Positions 8,585 through 18,313 of a stretch of DNA of 64,000 bases are shown one piece after another. Below the pieces are notes generated by a model. The model saw only the letters and a list, made by a program, of their open reading frames with translations. It was not told the origin of the DNA and ran no database searches. Position numbers and translations under genes: made by a program. The first letter of the stretch is position 1. Every line of letters starts with the position of its first letter. The DNA comes from Dehalococcoidia bacterium (GTDB taxonomy: Bacteria > Chloroflexota > Dehalococcoidia > Dehalococcoidales > W498). The stretch covers positions 62,001 to 126,000 of the forward strand of contig DUEE01000014.1 in the NCBI GenBank assembly GCA_011170285.1. Reading direction: 5' to 3'.

Positions 8585-9465
8585 CCCTGAAGCAGGCTCT
8601 TAATCGAGCTAAGCGTATCCTTGCTGCCAATAGTATTGAAGATGCCTCTCTCGAGAGCGAGCTACTATTAAGGCATGCCCTTGGGATAGACCGAGTGCAA
8701 CTATATACAGAGCTTAATCATGAACTAGACCGTAAACAAGAGGCAATATTCCGGAATCTAATTAAACGCCGCCTATATGGTGAACCCACCGCCTATATCA
8801 CTGGGCATCGTGAGTTCTATGGTCTTGATTTTTATATCGACTCCAATGTCCTCATCCCCCGACCGGAAAGTGAGCTATTAGTAGAAAAAGCTCTCAAATT
8901 GGCTCAGAATCACATCGTGCCTAGCATAGCTGAAATTGGAACCGGCTGTGGTGCAATTGCCATTAGCTTGGGGCTAAACTTACCCCAAGCTGAAATCTAT
9001 GCCACCGACATATCAGCCTCTGCCCTTGAGGTCGCCCTATTTAATTGCCAAAAATATAGAGTGGGAAATAGGATTCATCTTCTTCACGGCGATATGCTCA
9101 AACCTCTACCTGAGCCTGTTGACTTAATAGTAGCTAATCTCCCGTATATTAAACAATCAGAGTTGCGTCAGATGTCTTCAGCCAATTTTGAGCCGTTGCT
9201 AGCACTAAACGGAGGCTCCGACGGGCTGGAGAAGATACAGCAGCTATGCTGTCAGGTAAGTAGCAAACTTTGCCCTCGAGGTTTCTTACTTCTGGAGTTT
9301 GGGCAAGGGCAGGGTAGAGCAGTAACCGCCCTTCTGCGCAGCCTCTTCCCTTTAGCTAAGATAGAAGTAACCCCAGACCTGGGAGGAATAGACCGCATTG
9401 TGAGTTTAACCTTACCTCATACTCCCCAGCCCATTGGACTTACCTTGAGTCCTGCCTCTAGGTGA
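8581..9465 (+). CDS. prmC: Release factor glutamine methyltransferase
   Basis: GTG start overlapping the prfA stop; PTAYITGHREFYGLDFYI, EIGTGCGAIAISL, ANLPYI; gene order prfA-prmC. Confidence 0.94.
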   Translation: MTLKQALNRAKRILAANSIEDASLESELLLRHALGIDRVQLYTELNHELDRKQEAIFRNLIKRRLYGEPTAYITGHREFYGLDFYIDSNVLIPRPESELLVEKALKLAQNHIVPSIAEIGTGCGAIAISLGLNLPQAEIYATDISASALEVALFNCQKYRVGNRIHLLHGDMLKPLPEPVDLIVANLPYIKQSELRQMSSANFEPLLALNGGSDGLEKIQQLCCQVSSKLCPRGFLLLEFGQGQGRAVTALLRSLFPLAKIEVTPDLGGIDRIVSLTLPHTPQPIGLTLSPASR

Positions 9466-9530
9466 CATTTTCTCAGAACAGTTAGATGGTGACAAAATCA
9501 TAGAACATTAACAACATTCACACTCTCAAC

Positions 9531-9559
9531 TTGACAGCCCTCGCCTTAATAGTTATGAT
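9531..9559 (+). promoter_or_regulatory. Predicted promoter TTGACA-N17-TATGAT
   Basis: Consensus -35 and near-consensus -10 with 17-nt spacer about 100 nt upstream of the gene at 9656. Confidence 0.6.
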
Positions 9560-9655
9560 AATTCGAGGGGCATTTATCTTGCACCTTTTGTGTATTATTT
9601 GGGTTTATTTTTACTTGTCCAGGAGTAAGGATGAGCGAAACTTAAGAAGGTAATT

Positions 9656-10204
9656 ATGGCTGGAATAGCTGGGATTCAAAAAGGCAATATGAATACCTTA
9701 GAAACCATGCTAGCAAGCCTTCGGTACCGGGACTCCTATGAGACATGGACGAGCCCTACACAATATACCAAAATAGGTTGCGGTAAGCTAGAAACAGAAA
9801 GCAGACAACAACGGCAATTAAGTAGCCATGCTAATGGCAAATTTGCTATCCTCGATGGTCACCTATATAATGCACCCCCCCATAGTCTTGCTGACACAGC
9901 CCTTCTGCTCTCTTTATATGAGGAATATGGGCTTCAATTTGCAGAAAGGCTTGATGGGGGTTTTCCCTGTGCACTACCAGATTCAGGGGAACAGGTTCTG
10001 TCCCCAGACCCTCTGGGGTTGGAACCCCTCTACTGCGGTTACCAGGGTTGGGAATTCTACTTTACTTCATGGACAAAAGCACTCACCGAGGTAGCTCAGG
10101 AGATGAAGGGATTTACGCCAAAGGTAAAAGCCCCTGATTTTGAGACTAAGGAAGAGGCAAAGAAAATCCTGGTCAATTTGCTTACCGATCAATCCGGGTT
10201 TTAA
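9656..10204 (+). CDS. Class II glutamine amidotransferase-like domain protein lacking the nucleophile Cys (asparagine synthase N-domain-like)
   Basis: MAGIAGIQKGN... aligned by eye to MCGIAG; later DGHLYNAPP (cf. DGRIYNYxEL), FAERLDGGFPCALPD, DPLGLEPLYCGY (cf. DRxGxKPLYY). Confidence 0.6.
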   Translation: MAGIAGIQKGNMNTLETMLASLRYRDSYETWTSPTQYTKIGCGKLETESRQQRQLSSHANGKFAILDGHLYNAPPHSLADTALLLSLYEEYGLQFAERLDGGFPCALPDSGEQVLSPDPLGLEPLYCGYQGWEFYFTSWTKALTEVAQEMKGFTPKVKAPDFETKEEAKKILVNLLTDQSGF

Positions 10205-10256
10205 ATATAAATTTGACTCTTTCCCCGCACCTCTAACGTAAGGAGTAAGTTCAGAA

Positions 10257-10922
10257 ATGTTAGGAGCCTGGGAATATTTAGTAAAACATCCAGAAAAGCT
10301 GGCCGGGTGGGCCCTTGAGCACCTTTGGATAATTCTTGTTGCCATTACCATAGCAATCATTCTCGGTGTAATTGTGGGAATCTATATCACCGGTAGAGGT
10401 AAGGAACACATGGCAGATACCGTGCTTTACCTGGCGGAGATAATGATGACTGTTCCCAGTCTAGCTCTCTTTGGCTTGCTTATGCTCCTTCTTACTAGTG
10501 TTGGATTGAAAGCCATCGGTTTCCTTCCGGCCGTCATTGCTCTAATTATCTACGGTCAGCTACCTATATTGCGTAATACCTATATGGCGATTCGGGGGGT
10601 TGACCCAGCGATGATTGAGGCTGGGAAGGGGATGGGAATGACCGAAAGACAACTCCTTGTCAAGGTTAAGCTTCCCCTGGCTGTTCCGGTTATTATGGCT
10701 GGCTTGAGAAATGCCATCGTGATAATTATCGGTATTGCCGCCATTGCCGCTCTGATTGGTGCCGGAGGGCTTGGAGCCCCCATATTCCGAGGTTTGAGAA
10801 ATGCTCGGATGGATTTAATTATTCTGGGGGGTGTATCGGTCTCTATTCTGGCTCTGCTGGTCGATGCCTTTATGAACCAGGTGGAGCGGTGGGTTACCCC
10901 CGAGGGACTAAAGAGGAGGTGA
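10257..10922 (+). CDS. Glycine betaine/choline-type ABC transporter permease (OpuCB/OpuCD-like)
   Basis: Polytopic; ABC permease EAA-like loop (MIEAGKGMGMTERQLLVKVKLPLAVPVIMAGLRNA). Confidence 0.9.
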   Translation: MLGAWEYLVKHPEKLAGWALEHLWIILVAITIAIILGVIVGIYITGRGKEHMADTVLYLAEIMMTVPSLALFGLLMLLLTSVGLKAIGFLPAVIALIIYGQLPILRNTYMAIRGVDPAMIEAGKGMGMTERQLLVKVKLPLAVPVIMAGLRNAIVIIIGIAAIAALIGAGGLGAPIFRGLRNARMDLIILGGVSVSILALLVDAFMNQVERWVTPEGLKRR

Positions 10923-10923
10923 G

Positions 10924-12042
10924 ATGATGATTAAGCTGGATTTGGTGACCAAGGTCTATCCTGATGGGACGGAAGCGGTAAAGGAGGTAAGCTTTGAGGT
11001 CGAGGCGGGAGAGCTCTGTGTACTATTGGGTCCTTCGGGATGTGGTAAGACCACTACCATGAAAATGATAAACCGGCTTATCCCTATTACCGGAGGTAAG
11101 ATATATATTAATGGGGGGGACAGTACCAAGATGAATGAGAATGAGCTGCGAAGGAATATAGGCTACGCCATTCAGGATATAGGGCTCTTCCCGCATATGA
11201 CCGTGGGGCAGAATATAGGGACAGTTCCGTCGCTAAAAGGCTGGCCGAAAGCCGAGCGGAATAAGAGAGCTGAGGAGCTTCTAGAACTGGTAGGGATGAA
11301 TTCCGGTGAGTTCATAGATAAGTATCCTAGTGAGCTATCTGGCGGTCAGTGTCAGCGGGTGGGTGTTGCCCGAGCCTTGGGAGCTGACCCTCCGATATTA
11401 CTGATGGATGAACCTTTTGGAGCTATTGACCCAATAACTAGGGTGAGATTGCAGGACGAATTTTTAAAGATACAGCAGGATATTAAAAAGACCATTATAT
11501 TTGTAACCCATGATATATATGAGGCAATCAAGATGGGGGATAAGGTAGCCTTAATGAAGGAGGGGCAGTTGGTACAATATGACACACCGGCCAATCTACT
11601 TTATAGACCCAAGAACGAGTTCGTAGAGGATTTTGTTGGTGCCGACCGAGCCCTTAAAGGATTGCAATTGATACGAGTGAAGGAGGTTATGACTAGTTCT
11701 CTGCCTACAGTAAAAGCAGACGAGAAGGCGGAAGCAGCTAGAGAGCGAATGGAGCAAGAGGGGATTGATTGGCTGGTGGTAGTTAATGATGATGGAAAGT
11801 TTTTAGGATGGGTTGGCAAAGCAGAATTGGGAAAGGGAGAGTTGGTAAAGGAGGTTATGAACTCCTCGGCAATAACAGTCACGGTAAATACAGTCCTAAA
11901 TGAAGCTCTCTCCCTTATGTTGAGTAGCGGGGCAAATAACCTGCCCGTAGTCAGTAAGGATAACCGATTGCAGGGAGTGTTGAGCTTCGACATTATTCGG
12001 AAGGCATTAACCGAGGTTAGCCAAAGGAGACAATCTGAGTGA
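10924..12042 (+). CDS. Betaine/choline ABC transporter ATP-binding protein with CBS domains (OpuCA/ProV-like)
   Basis: Walker A GPSGCGKTT, LSGGQCQRVGVARAL, LLMDEP; two CBS-like repeats at the C-terminus. Confidence 0.94.
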   Translation: MMIKLDLVTKVYPDGTEAVKEVSFEVEAGELCVLLGPSGCGKTTTMKMINRLIPITGGKIYINGGDSTKMNENELRRNIGYAIQDIGLFPHMTVGQNIGTVPSLKGWPKAERNKRAEELLELVGMNSGEFIDKYPSELSGGQCQRVGVARALGADPPILLMDEPFGAIDPITRVRLQDEFLKIQQDIKKTIIFVTHDIYEAIKMGDKVALMKEGQLVQYDTPANLLYRPKNEFVEDFVGADRALKGLQLIRVKEVMTSSLPTVKADEKAEAARERMEQEGIDWLVVVNDDGKFLGWVGKAELGKGELVKEVMNSSAITVTVNTVLNEALSLMLSSGANNLPVVSKDNRLQGVLSFDIIRKALTEVSQRRQSE

Positions 12043-12773
12043 GGCGTCGGGTTATCTTGATTGGACTTTTAATGCTCCTTGTTGGACTCACCATCTGGAT
12101 TACCAACCTGGAGTGGATTAAGGAAGGGGTGTATAAGCCTTTTACCTGGGGCGATATAATGAGCGCTACAATATCTCACCTTGAGATGGTGGTCATAGCG
12201 GAACTTATAGCTATTTCCATTGGTGTACCCTTAGGTATTTTGGTTACTCGTCCTGGTCTTAGGAGGCTGGCAACTCCTGTAGTCGGTGGAGTTGGTGTTG
12301 GGCAGACCATTCCCAGCCTGGCGGTGATTGCCATTATGGCTCCCTTGCTCGGTTTTGGTCTTAATTCAGCAATCGTAGCCTTATTCATCTATGGACTGCT
12401 TCCTATCGTGCGCAACTCCTATGCTGGTATAAATAATATTGACTCGGCGATTGTAGAAGCCGCCAGGGGAATGGGAATGACCAGAGGTCAAATTGCTCGG
12501 AAGATAGAGCTACCCTTAGCCCTTCCCGTAATAATGACCGGGATACGAATCTCTACAGTTATTACCGTGGGGACAGCCGAGTTGGCGGTTCTGGTTGGGG
12601 GGAAGGGTTTGGGCTTAATTACATTAACTGGAGTGTTCTCTATGCAGCCTCTAACCATTCTGCAGGGAGCAGCCCCTACCGCAGCTTTGGCCATTACCCT
12701 GGGTTTCATTCTGGAACGTATAGAGAACTCTATGACTTCACGGGGTCTTAAGGTCAAGGCTGCAATGGCTTAA
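12039..12773 (+). CDS. Betaine/choline ABC transporter permease, second (OpuCB/OpuCD-like)
   Basis: IVEAARGMGMTRGQIARKIELPLALPVIMTGIR; overlaps the ATPase stop by 4 nt. Confidence 0.9.
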   Translation: MRRRVILIGLLMLLVGLTIWITNLEWIKEGVYKPFTWGDIMSATISHLEMVVIAELIAISIGVPLGILVTRPGLRRLATPVVGGVGVGQTIPSLAVIAIMAPLLGFGLNSAIVALFIYGLLPIVRNSYAGINNIDSAIVEAARGMGMTRGQIARKIELPLALPVIMTGIRISTVITVGTAELAVLVGGKGLGLITLTGVFSMQPLTILQGAAPTAALAITLGFILERIENSMTSRGLKVKAAMA

Positions 12774-12862
12774 AAGGAGGTGAGGGATATGAAATGAAAT
12801 GCGATAAATTTCTCAAAGGTGGAAAGCAGTAACATTTAATTCTTTAAGGAGGTAATAAGAAG

Positions 12863-13825
12863 ATGCGTAAACTAAGTGTTACTATCCTGGCGGTAGTTTT
12901 GACCCTTGCTCTGCTCCTCCTGGGAGTGGGGTGTGGGGCACCGGCTGAGAAGGAGGTAACTGTCGGCAACAAGAACTTTACTGAGCAGTATATTATTGGT
13001 GAGATGATGAAGCAGTTGTTGGAAGACAACGGCTTCACCGTTAATTTGGAATCGGATCTTTCGTCTATGGTTCTTAGGGGAGGGATGGCAGCTGGAGACA
13101 TTGACATTTGCGCTGATTATACCGGAACGGCGTGGATGGTCCACCTCGGTCACACCTATGAGGCAGGCGTTGATAACAACGAACTTTATGAACTGGTACA
13201 GGAAGAGGATGAGGTGATAGGAGGCTTCGTCTGGCTGGATCCAATGTGGAACAACAACACCTATGCTTTAGCTTCCTGGGCTGAATTCGCTGACGATAAT
13301 GCTGTAGCGACTCTTTCCGATTTGGCGGCGCTTTATCAAGCCGAGGAAGGGAAGATCACTACATTTATCGATTTTGAATGGTCTACTCGCCCCGATGGTC
13401 TGCCGGCTATGGAGGAGTTCTATGGCTTTGAAATCGCTGCGGCTTCCATCCTGACCGGAGCTCCGGGAGCTTCAGTGCTGGGTTTGGAGAACCATGACTG
13501 CGAAGTAGCCATGGTCTTCGGCACCGATGCCAAAATCGCTGAGCATGGCTGGCATGTGTATCTTGACGATTTGTCTTTCTTCCCGCCGTATGACTTGACA
13601 CCTTATGTCAGCGCCCAAGTCCTTGACGAATATCCCGAAATCGGCGATATTCTCAATGAACTGGCGGCTACTTTCCCCGGTGGAGGTGAATCTGCCACAC
13701 CTGAGATAGTAGGTGAATGTCAGTCGGTATGGCAGGAGCTTAACGCTAAGGTGGATATTGATATGATGGAACCGGAAGAAGTTGCCTATGAGTATCTGGT
13801 TGAAAATGGTTTGATTGAGGGATAA
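12863..13825 (+). CDS. Betaine/choline-type substrate-binding lipoprotein (OpuCC/OsmF-like)
   Basis: Lipobox LLLGVGC; VTVGNKNFTEQYIIGEMMKQLLE, DICADYTGTAW; last gene of the ABC operon. Confidence 0.9.
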   Translation: MRKLSVTILAVVLTLALLLLGVGCGAPAEKEVTVGNKNFTEQYIIGEMMKQLLEDNGFTVNLESDLSSMVLRGGMAAGDIDICADYTGTAWMVHLGHTYEAGVDNNELYELVQEEDEVIGGFVWLDPMWNNNTYALASWAEFADDNAVATLSDLAALYQAEEGKITTFIDFEWSTRPDGLPAMEEFYGFEIAAASILTGAPGASVLGLENHDCEVAMVFGTDAKIAEHGWHVYLDDLSFFPPYDLTPYVSAQVLDEYPEIGDILNELAATFPGGGESATPEIVGECQSVWQELNAKVDIDMMEPEEVAYEYLVENGLIEG

Positions 13826-13904
13826 GGGTAAGCTCTCAGATTTAGAGGGCTACTATTTTAGGCGGTTCAATTTCACTCAGCCTCCATTTAAGGCTGTTCA
13901 AGGT

Positions 13905-13963
13905 GTGGCGCGGGTCTTTAGACTTGCCCAGAGGTAAAGCTGAAGGACTGCGCCACTTTTTTT
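13905..13963 (+). terminator. Intrinsic terminator of the betaine transporter operon
   Basis: GTGGCGC ... GCGCCAC followed by TTTTTTT, with an inner CTTTA/TAAAG stem. Confidence 0.75.
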
Positions 13964-14094
13964 AGCAATTATTCTTATGCCGGGGCTTATCAAATCAATG
14001 ATTCGGGAATACCCCTAGTCATGTGTAAAATTCCCGGTGTAGGGAGGTGTTTGGCTTAATATCCGAGAACATTAACATACTTACATAGTAATTG

Positions 14095-14124
14095 TTGACA
14101 GTTAAACTTTAGCTGTGCTAAACT
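14095..14124 (+). promoter_or_regulatory. Predicted upstream promoter of the str operon (TTGACA-N18-TAAACT)
   Basis: Consensus -35 with a plausible -10 at 18-nt spacing. Confidence 0.4.
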
Positions 14125-14156
14125 TAGTGCTTAGTATTTAATAGCTCAGCTAATAG

Positions 14157-14184
14157 TTGACAGATTAAGACTTTTGTTTAATCT
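14157..14184 (+). promoter_or_regulatory. Predicted proximal str operon promoter (TTGACA-N16-TAATCT) with inverted repeat AGATTAA...TTAATCT across the spacer
   Basis: TTGACA 14157-14162, TAATCT 14179-14184; palindromic half-sites in the spacer/-10. Confidence 0.5.
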
Positions 14185-14192
14185 ATCTACGC

Positions 14193-14226
14193 TTTAAATG
14201 GATGAGCTTTTGCTCATCCATTTAAA
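14193..14226 (+). promoter_or_regulatory. 15-bp perfect hairpin with TTTT loop in the rpsL leader
   Basis: TTTAAATGGATGAGC-TTTT-GCTCATCCATTTAAA, between the predicted promoter and the rpsL SD. Confidence 0.75.
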
Positions 14227-14257
14227 TTGTCTGAAATATAATATAGGAGGGGGTTCA

Positions 14258-14695
14258 GTGCCTACTATTAATCAGCTTGTTCGTAATGGGCGTAGTAAGG
14301 TTACCAAGAAAAGCAAGGCACCGGCACTACGTCTTAGTTATAATACTTTGAAGAATAAGATGATGCAAGGCAAGGGTTCTCCCCAGAAGCGGGGGGTTTG
14401 CCTACAGGTTAAGACAACAACGCCGAAGAAGCCCAATTCAGCGTTGCGCAAAGTAGCCAGGGTGCGGCTGACTAATGGTATAGAGGTAACTGCCTATATT
14501 CCTGGTGAGGGGCATGAGTTGCAGGAACACTCCGTGGTTTTACTTCGTGGCGGGCGAGTGAAGGATTTACCCGGTGTTCGTTATCATATTGTCCGAGGGG
14601 CACTGGATGCCAGCGGTGTAGCTAACCGCCGTCAGGGTCGTAGTAAGTACGGAGCCAAGCAAGGCAAAGACTTGACTGAGGCTGAGAGTGTCTAA
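14258..14695 (+). CDS. rpsL: 30S ribosomal protein S12
   Basis: [11 protein letters not shown]...[21 protein letters not shown] start at 14258 after AGGAGGGGG. The track start at 14198 lies in the hairpin. Confidence 0.97.
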   Translation: MPTINQLVRNGRSKVTKKSKAPALRLSYNTLKNKMMQGKGSPQKRGVCLQVKTTTPKKPNSALRKVARVRLTNGIEVTAYIPGEGHELQEHSVVLLRGGRVKDLPGVRYHIVRGALDASGVANRRQGRSKYGAKQGKDLTEAESV

Positions 14696-14709
14696 ATAAA
14701 GGAGGTAAA

Positions 14710-15180
14710 ATGCCGAGACGTACCCGGGCTTTAAAAAGAGAGATACCCCCTGATGCCAAACATAACAGTGTAGTCGTGGCTAGGGTAATAAATAAAGTAA
14801 TGAAGTGTGGCAAAAAGAGCACGGCAGAGAGGGTAGTATATGGTGCTCTAAACATTGTAGAACAGCAATCGCCAGAACCTGGGGTTACTGTTTTAGAACA
14901 GGCGGTAAGGAATGCCACTCCCCTGCTTGAGGTTAAGCCACGTCGTGTGGGTGGTGCAACCTATCAGGTGCCGGTGGAGGTTTGTCTCGAGCGGGGTCTT
15001 TCTTTGGCAATACGCTGGCTGATAAAATCAGCCAGAGTCAGGGCGGGTAAATCTATGGCTGAGAAATTGGCGGTTGAACTTAGTGATGCCGCTAACAGGC
15101 AGGGGGCGGCTGTTAAGAAGCGTGAGGATACTCATAGAATGGCTGAGGCTAATAGGGCCTTCGCCCACTATAAATGGTGA
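14710..15180 (+). CDS. rpsG: 30S ribosomal protein S7
   Basis: MPRRTRALKREIPPDAKHNSVVVARVINKVMKCGKKSTAERVVYGAL. Confidence 0.97.
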   Translation: MPRRTRALKREIPPDAKHNSVVVARVINKVMKCGKKSTAERVVYGALNIVEQQSPEPGVTVLEQAVRNATPLLEVKPRRVGGATYQVPVEVCLERGLSLAIRWLIKSARVRAGKSMAEKLAVELSDAANRQGAAVKKREDTHRMAEANRAFAHYKW

Positions 15181-15255
15181 GGGGTTACCATTATTAATTC
15201 TAATGTTATAATGAATAGTTCCATATCAGTAAAGTTTGAAGTAAAGGATACAACT

Positions 15256-17352
15256 ATGCCCAGGAGATTTCCTTTAGACCGGGTACGGAATATAGGTATT
15301 ATCGCTCACATTGATGCTGGTAAGACCACCATCACTGAAAGGATACTATATTATACTGGTCGTACCTATAAGATTGGTGAGGTGGATGCAGGAACAGCAG
15401 TGATGGATTGGATGGAGCAGGAAAGACAGCGCGGTATCACCATTACGGCTGCGGCTACCACCTCTTATTGGCGAGACCACTGCATCAATATTATAGATAC
15501 CCCGGGGCATGTGGATTTTATTGCTGAGGTAGAGCGCAGCCTTAGAGTACTGGATGGGGGAGTAGTGGTTTTTGATGCTGTGGCTGGAGTTGAGGCTCAA
15601 TCAGAGGTGGTATGGCGACAAGCTGATAGATATCATGTGCCCAGAATTTGCTTTATAAATAAGATGGACCGGATTGGTGCCGATTTTAACCGCAGTCTGT
15701 CTATGATTGAAACGCGGCTCGGAGCCAAACCTCTGCCTATACAATTACCTTTAGGCAGTGAAGCCTCTTATGGGGGTATTATTGACCTCGTGGAGAATAA
15801 GGCATGGAGTTTTGATGGCAAACCTGATTCAGAACCACTAGAGGTGGCTATCCCTGAATCAGAACAAAAAATGTGTACTAAATTTCGTCAGGGGCTAATT
15901 GAAAAATTGGCTGAATACGATGACCAGATTATGGAAGCTTACCTTGGAGGGGGTGGTATTACTCCGGCCGAGCTAAAGCTAGCCTTAAGAAGGGTAACCC
16001 TATCTAATAAGGGGGTACCTATTCTGTGTGGCAGTGCCCTCAAGAATAAAGGTGTTCGTCCGTTGCTTGATGCTATTGTAAACTATCTGCCCTCACCTTT
16101 GGATAAACCACCAATAAGAGCAATTGATACTAGGCTGGGGGTTGAAGTTCCTTGCCCAGCCAGGGCTGATGCCCCGTTTTCAGCACTAGCTTTTAAGGTG
16201 GTTTCTGACCCTTTTATGGGCAGGTTGGTCTATTTTAGGGTCTATTCGGGCAGAGTAAAAGCGGGGGCACAAGTATTTAACTCAACCCGTGGCAAGAGGG
16301 AACGCATTGGACGGATATTATTAATGCATGCCAATCGCCGTGAGGAGGTAGTTGAAGCTGATACCGCAGCTATCGTAGCTACATTAGGTCTTAAGAATAC
16401 CTTTACTGGTGATACCCTGTGCCATTCCTCTCAACCCCTACTTCTTGAGTCCATTCGCTTCCCCGAGCCAGTGTTGTCTGTTGCCATTGAGCCTAAAACC
16501 AAGGCTGACCAGGACTCTATGGGAGAAGCCCTGCGCAAGCTGACTGAGGAGGACCCTACCTTTAAGGTAGATTATAATCGGGAGACGGGACAGGTTGTTA
16601 TCTCAGGTATGGGCGAGCTTCACCTGGATACCATAGTAAGCAGGTTGCTCAGTGAATTTAGGGTAGGGGCGAAGGTAGGTAAGCCACAGGTTGCGTATAA
16701 GGAAACTATTACTGTATTGGTGCGAAGTGAAAATAAATTCATTCGGCAGACTGGGGGGCGTGGTCAATATGGTCATGTCTGCCTTGAGCTTGAGCCTGTG
16801 GAGCGTGGTAACGGCTTCCACTTTGTAGACCGCGTCAAAGGTGGGGCAATACCCAAGCAATACATGCCATCCATAGAAATCGGCATTAAAGAAGCTATGG
16901 AAACTGGGGTAATACCTGGCTATCCACTGGTTGATATTAAAGTGACTCTTTATGATGGTAGTTACCATGAGGTTGACTCCTCAGATCTAGCCTTTAAGAT
17001 GGCTGCTTCAATGGCGTTAAAGGATGGCGTGGCCAAAGCTAAGCCTGTCTTTCTAGAGCCGATAATGAAGATAGATATAGTTACACCCGGTGGATTTCTG
17101 GGTGACATAATAGATGACCTCACTTCAAGGCGGGGGCATATCAATAGCATTGAAACCGAGGGTGAGATGTTAAGCATTTGCTCTCTGATACCCTTGGCTG
17201 AGACCTTTGGCTATGCCACCAGTCTCAGGTCATTAACCCAGGGCAGAGCCACGCATTCTATGGAGTTTCATCGGTATCAGGAGCTACCGGCTGAATTAGC
17301 CGACGAGCTTAAGGATAAAGCAATAGGTAGAATAGGTAGAAGATATGCCTAA
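15256..17352 (+). CDS. fusA: Elongation factor G
   Basis: [48 protein letters not shown] 15256 preferred over the track start 15211. Confidence 0.97.
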   Translation: MPRRFPLDRVRNIGIIAHIDAGKTTITERILYYTGRTYKIGEVDAGTAVMDWMEQERQRGITITAAATTSYWRDHCINIIDTPGHVDFIAEVERSLRVLDGGVVVFDAVAGVEAQSEVVWRQADRYHVPRICFINKMDRIGADFNRSLSMIETRLGAKPLPIQLPLGSEASYGGIIDLVENKAWSFDGKPDSEPLEVAIPESEQKMCTKFRQGLIEKLAEYDDQIMEAYLGGGGITPAELKLALRRVTLSNKGVPILCGSALKNKGVRPLLDAIVNYLPSPLDKPPIRAIDTRLGVEVPCPARADAPFSALAFKVVSDPFMGRLVYFRVYSGRVKAGAQVFNSTRGKRERIGRILLMHANRREEVVEADTAAIVATLGLKNTFTGDTLCHSSQPLLLESIRFPEPVLSVAIEPKTKADQDSMGEALRKLTEEDPTFKVDYNRETGQVVISGMGELHLDTIVSRLLSEFRVGAKVGKPQVAYKETITVLVRSENKFIRQTGGRGQYGHVCLELEPVERGNGFHFVDRVKGGAIPKQYMPSIEIGIKEAMETGVIPGYPLVDIKVTLYDGSYHEVDSSDLAFKMAASMALKDGVAKAKPVFLEPIMKIDIVTPGGFLGDIIDDLTSRRGHINSIETEGEMLSICSLIPLAETFGYATSLRSLTQGRATHSMEFHRYQELPAELADELKDKAIGRIGRRYA

Positions 17353-17653
17353 ACAGAAGATTCGTATCAAAATAAAGGGATATGACCACAAGATAGTTGA
17401 CCGCTCTGCTCAGCAGATTGTAGAAGCGGTGGAGAGTACCGGGGCAGTTGTTTCCGGACCGGTGCCCCTGCCTACCCGTATTCGGAAATTCACTGTTATC
17501 CGTTCCCCGTTCATAGATAAGGACTCACGGGAACAGTTTGAAATTCGGACTCATAAGCGCCTTATTGATATTATAGATACAACTTCTAAAACAATAGACA
17601 TCTTATCTAGGCTGAATCTACCATCAGGGGTTGAGATAGATATTAAGTTATAG
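17345..17653 (+). CDS. rpsJ: 30S ribosomal protein S10
   Basis: [40 protein letters not shown]. Confidence 0.97.
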   Translation: MPKQKIRIKIKGYDHKIVDRSAQQIVEAVESTGAVVSGPVPLPTRIRKFTVIRSPFIDKDSREQFEIRTHKRLIDIIDTTSKTIDILSRLNLPSGVEIDIKL

Positions 17654-17665
17654 AAGGCTAAAGAT

Positions 17666-18313
17666 ATGATTGAAGGTATTATTGGCAGAAAGCTGGGTAT
17701 GACCCAGAAATTTAGAGACAATGGTAAGGCTGAGGCGGTAACCGCTATTGAAGCTGGTCCATGCATTGTAATACAGGTTAAGACTAAGGATAAAGAAGGC
17801 TATAGTGCAGTCCAGCTTGGATTTGGTGAAGCAAAACGGCTTAATTCTCCTCGGAAGGGGCATCTTAAGGGGCTGGGACAGTTTAAGTATCTTCGGGAGT
17901 TCAGGGTAAGTGCTAGTGAAGCTATTGAGGTAGGGGAGACGGTTGATATTAGCCTTTTTAAGATGGGCGACCGAGTGGATATTACCGGGGTGTCAAAAGG
18001 TAAGGGCTTTACTGGTGTAGTAAAACGTCATCGTTTTGCCGGCGGTCCCAAAACACATGGGCAGTCAGACCGACACCGTGCTCCAGGTTCTATAGGGGCT
18101 ACTACCTCTCCGGGTAGAGTTTTCAAAGGGATGCGTATGGCAGGACATATGGGGGATAGCCGGGTGACGATACGCCATCTGGAGGTGTTTGAAGCGGATC
18201 TTGCCCGTAATCTATTGCTGGTTAGGGGAGCCGTACCTGGGGGCAGGAATGGGCTATTACTAATAAGGAAATCAGGTGGAGGTAAACAAGAAAGTGCAAG
18301 TTCCAGTTTATAA
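17666..18313 (+). CDS. rplC: 50S ribosomal protein L3
   Basis: GIIGRKLGMTQKF, SKGKGFTGVVKRHRFAGGPKTHGQSDRHRAPGSIG. Confidence 0.97.
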   Translation: MIEGIIGRKLGMTQKFRDNGKAEAVTAIEAGPCIVIQVKTKDKEGYSAVQLGFGEAKRLNSPRKGHLKGLGQFKYLREFRVSASEAIEVGETVDISLFKMGDRVDITGVSKGKGFTGVVKRHRFAGGPKTHGQSDRHRAPGSIGATTSPGRVFKGMRMAGHMGDSRVTIRHLEVFEADLARNLLLVRGAVPGGRNGLLLIRKSGGGKQESASSSL

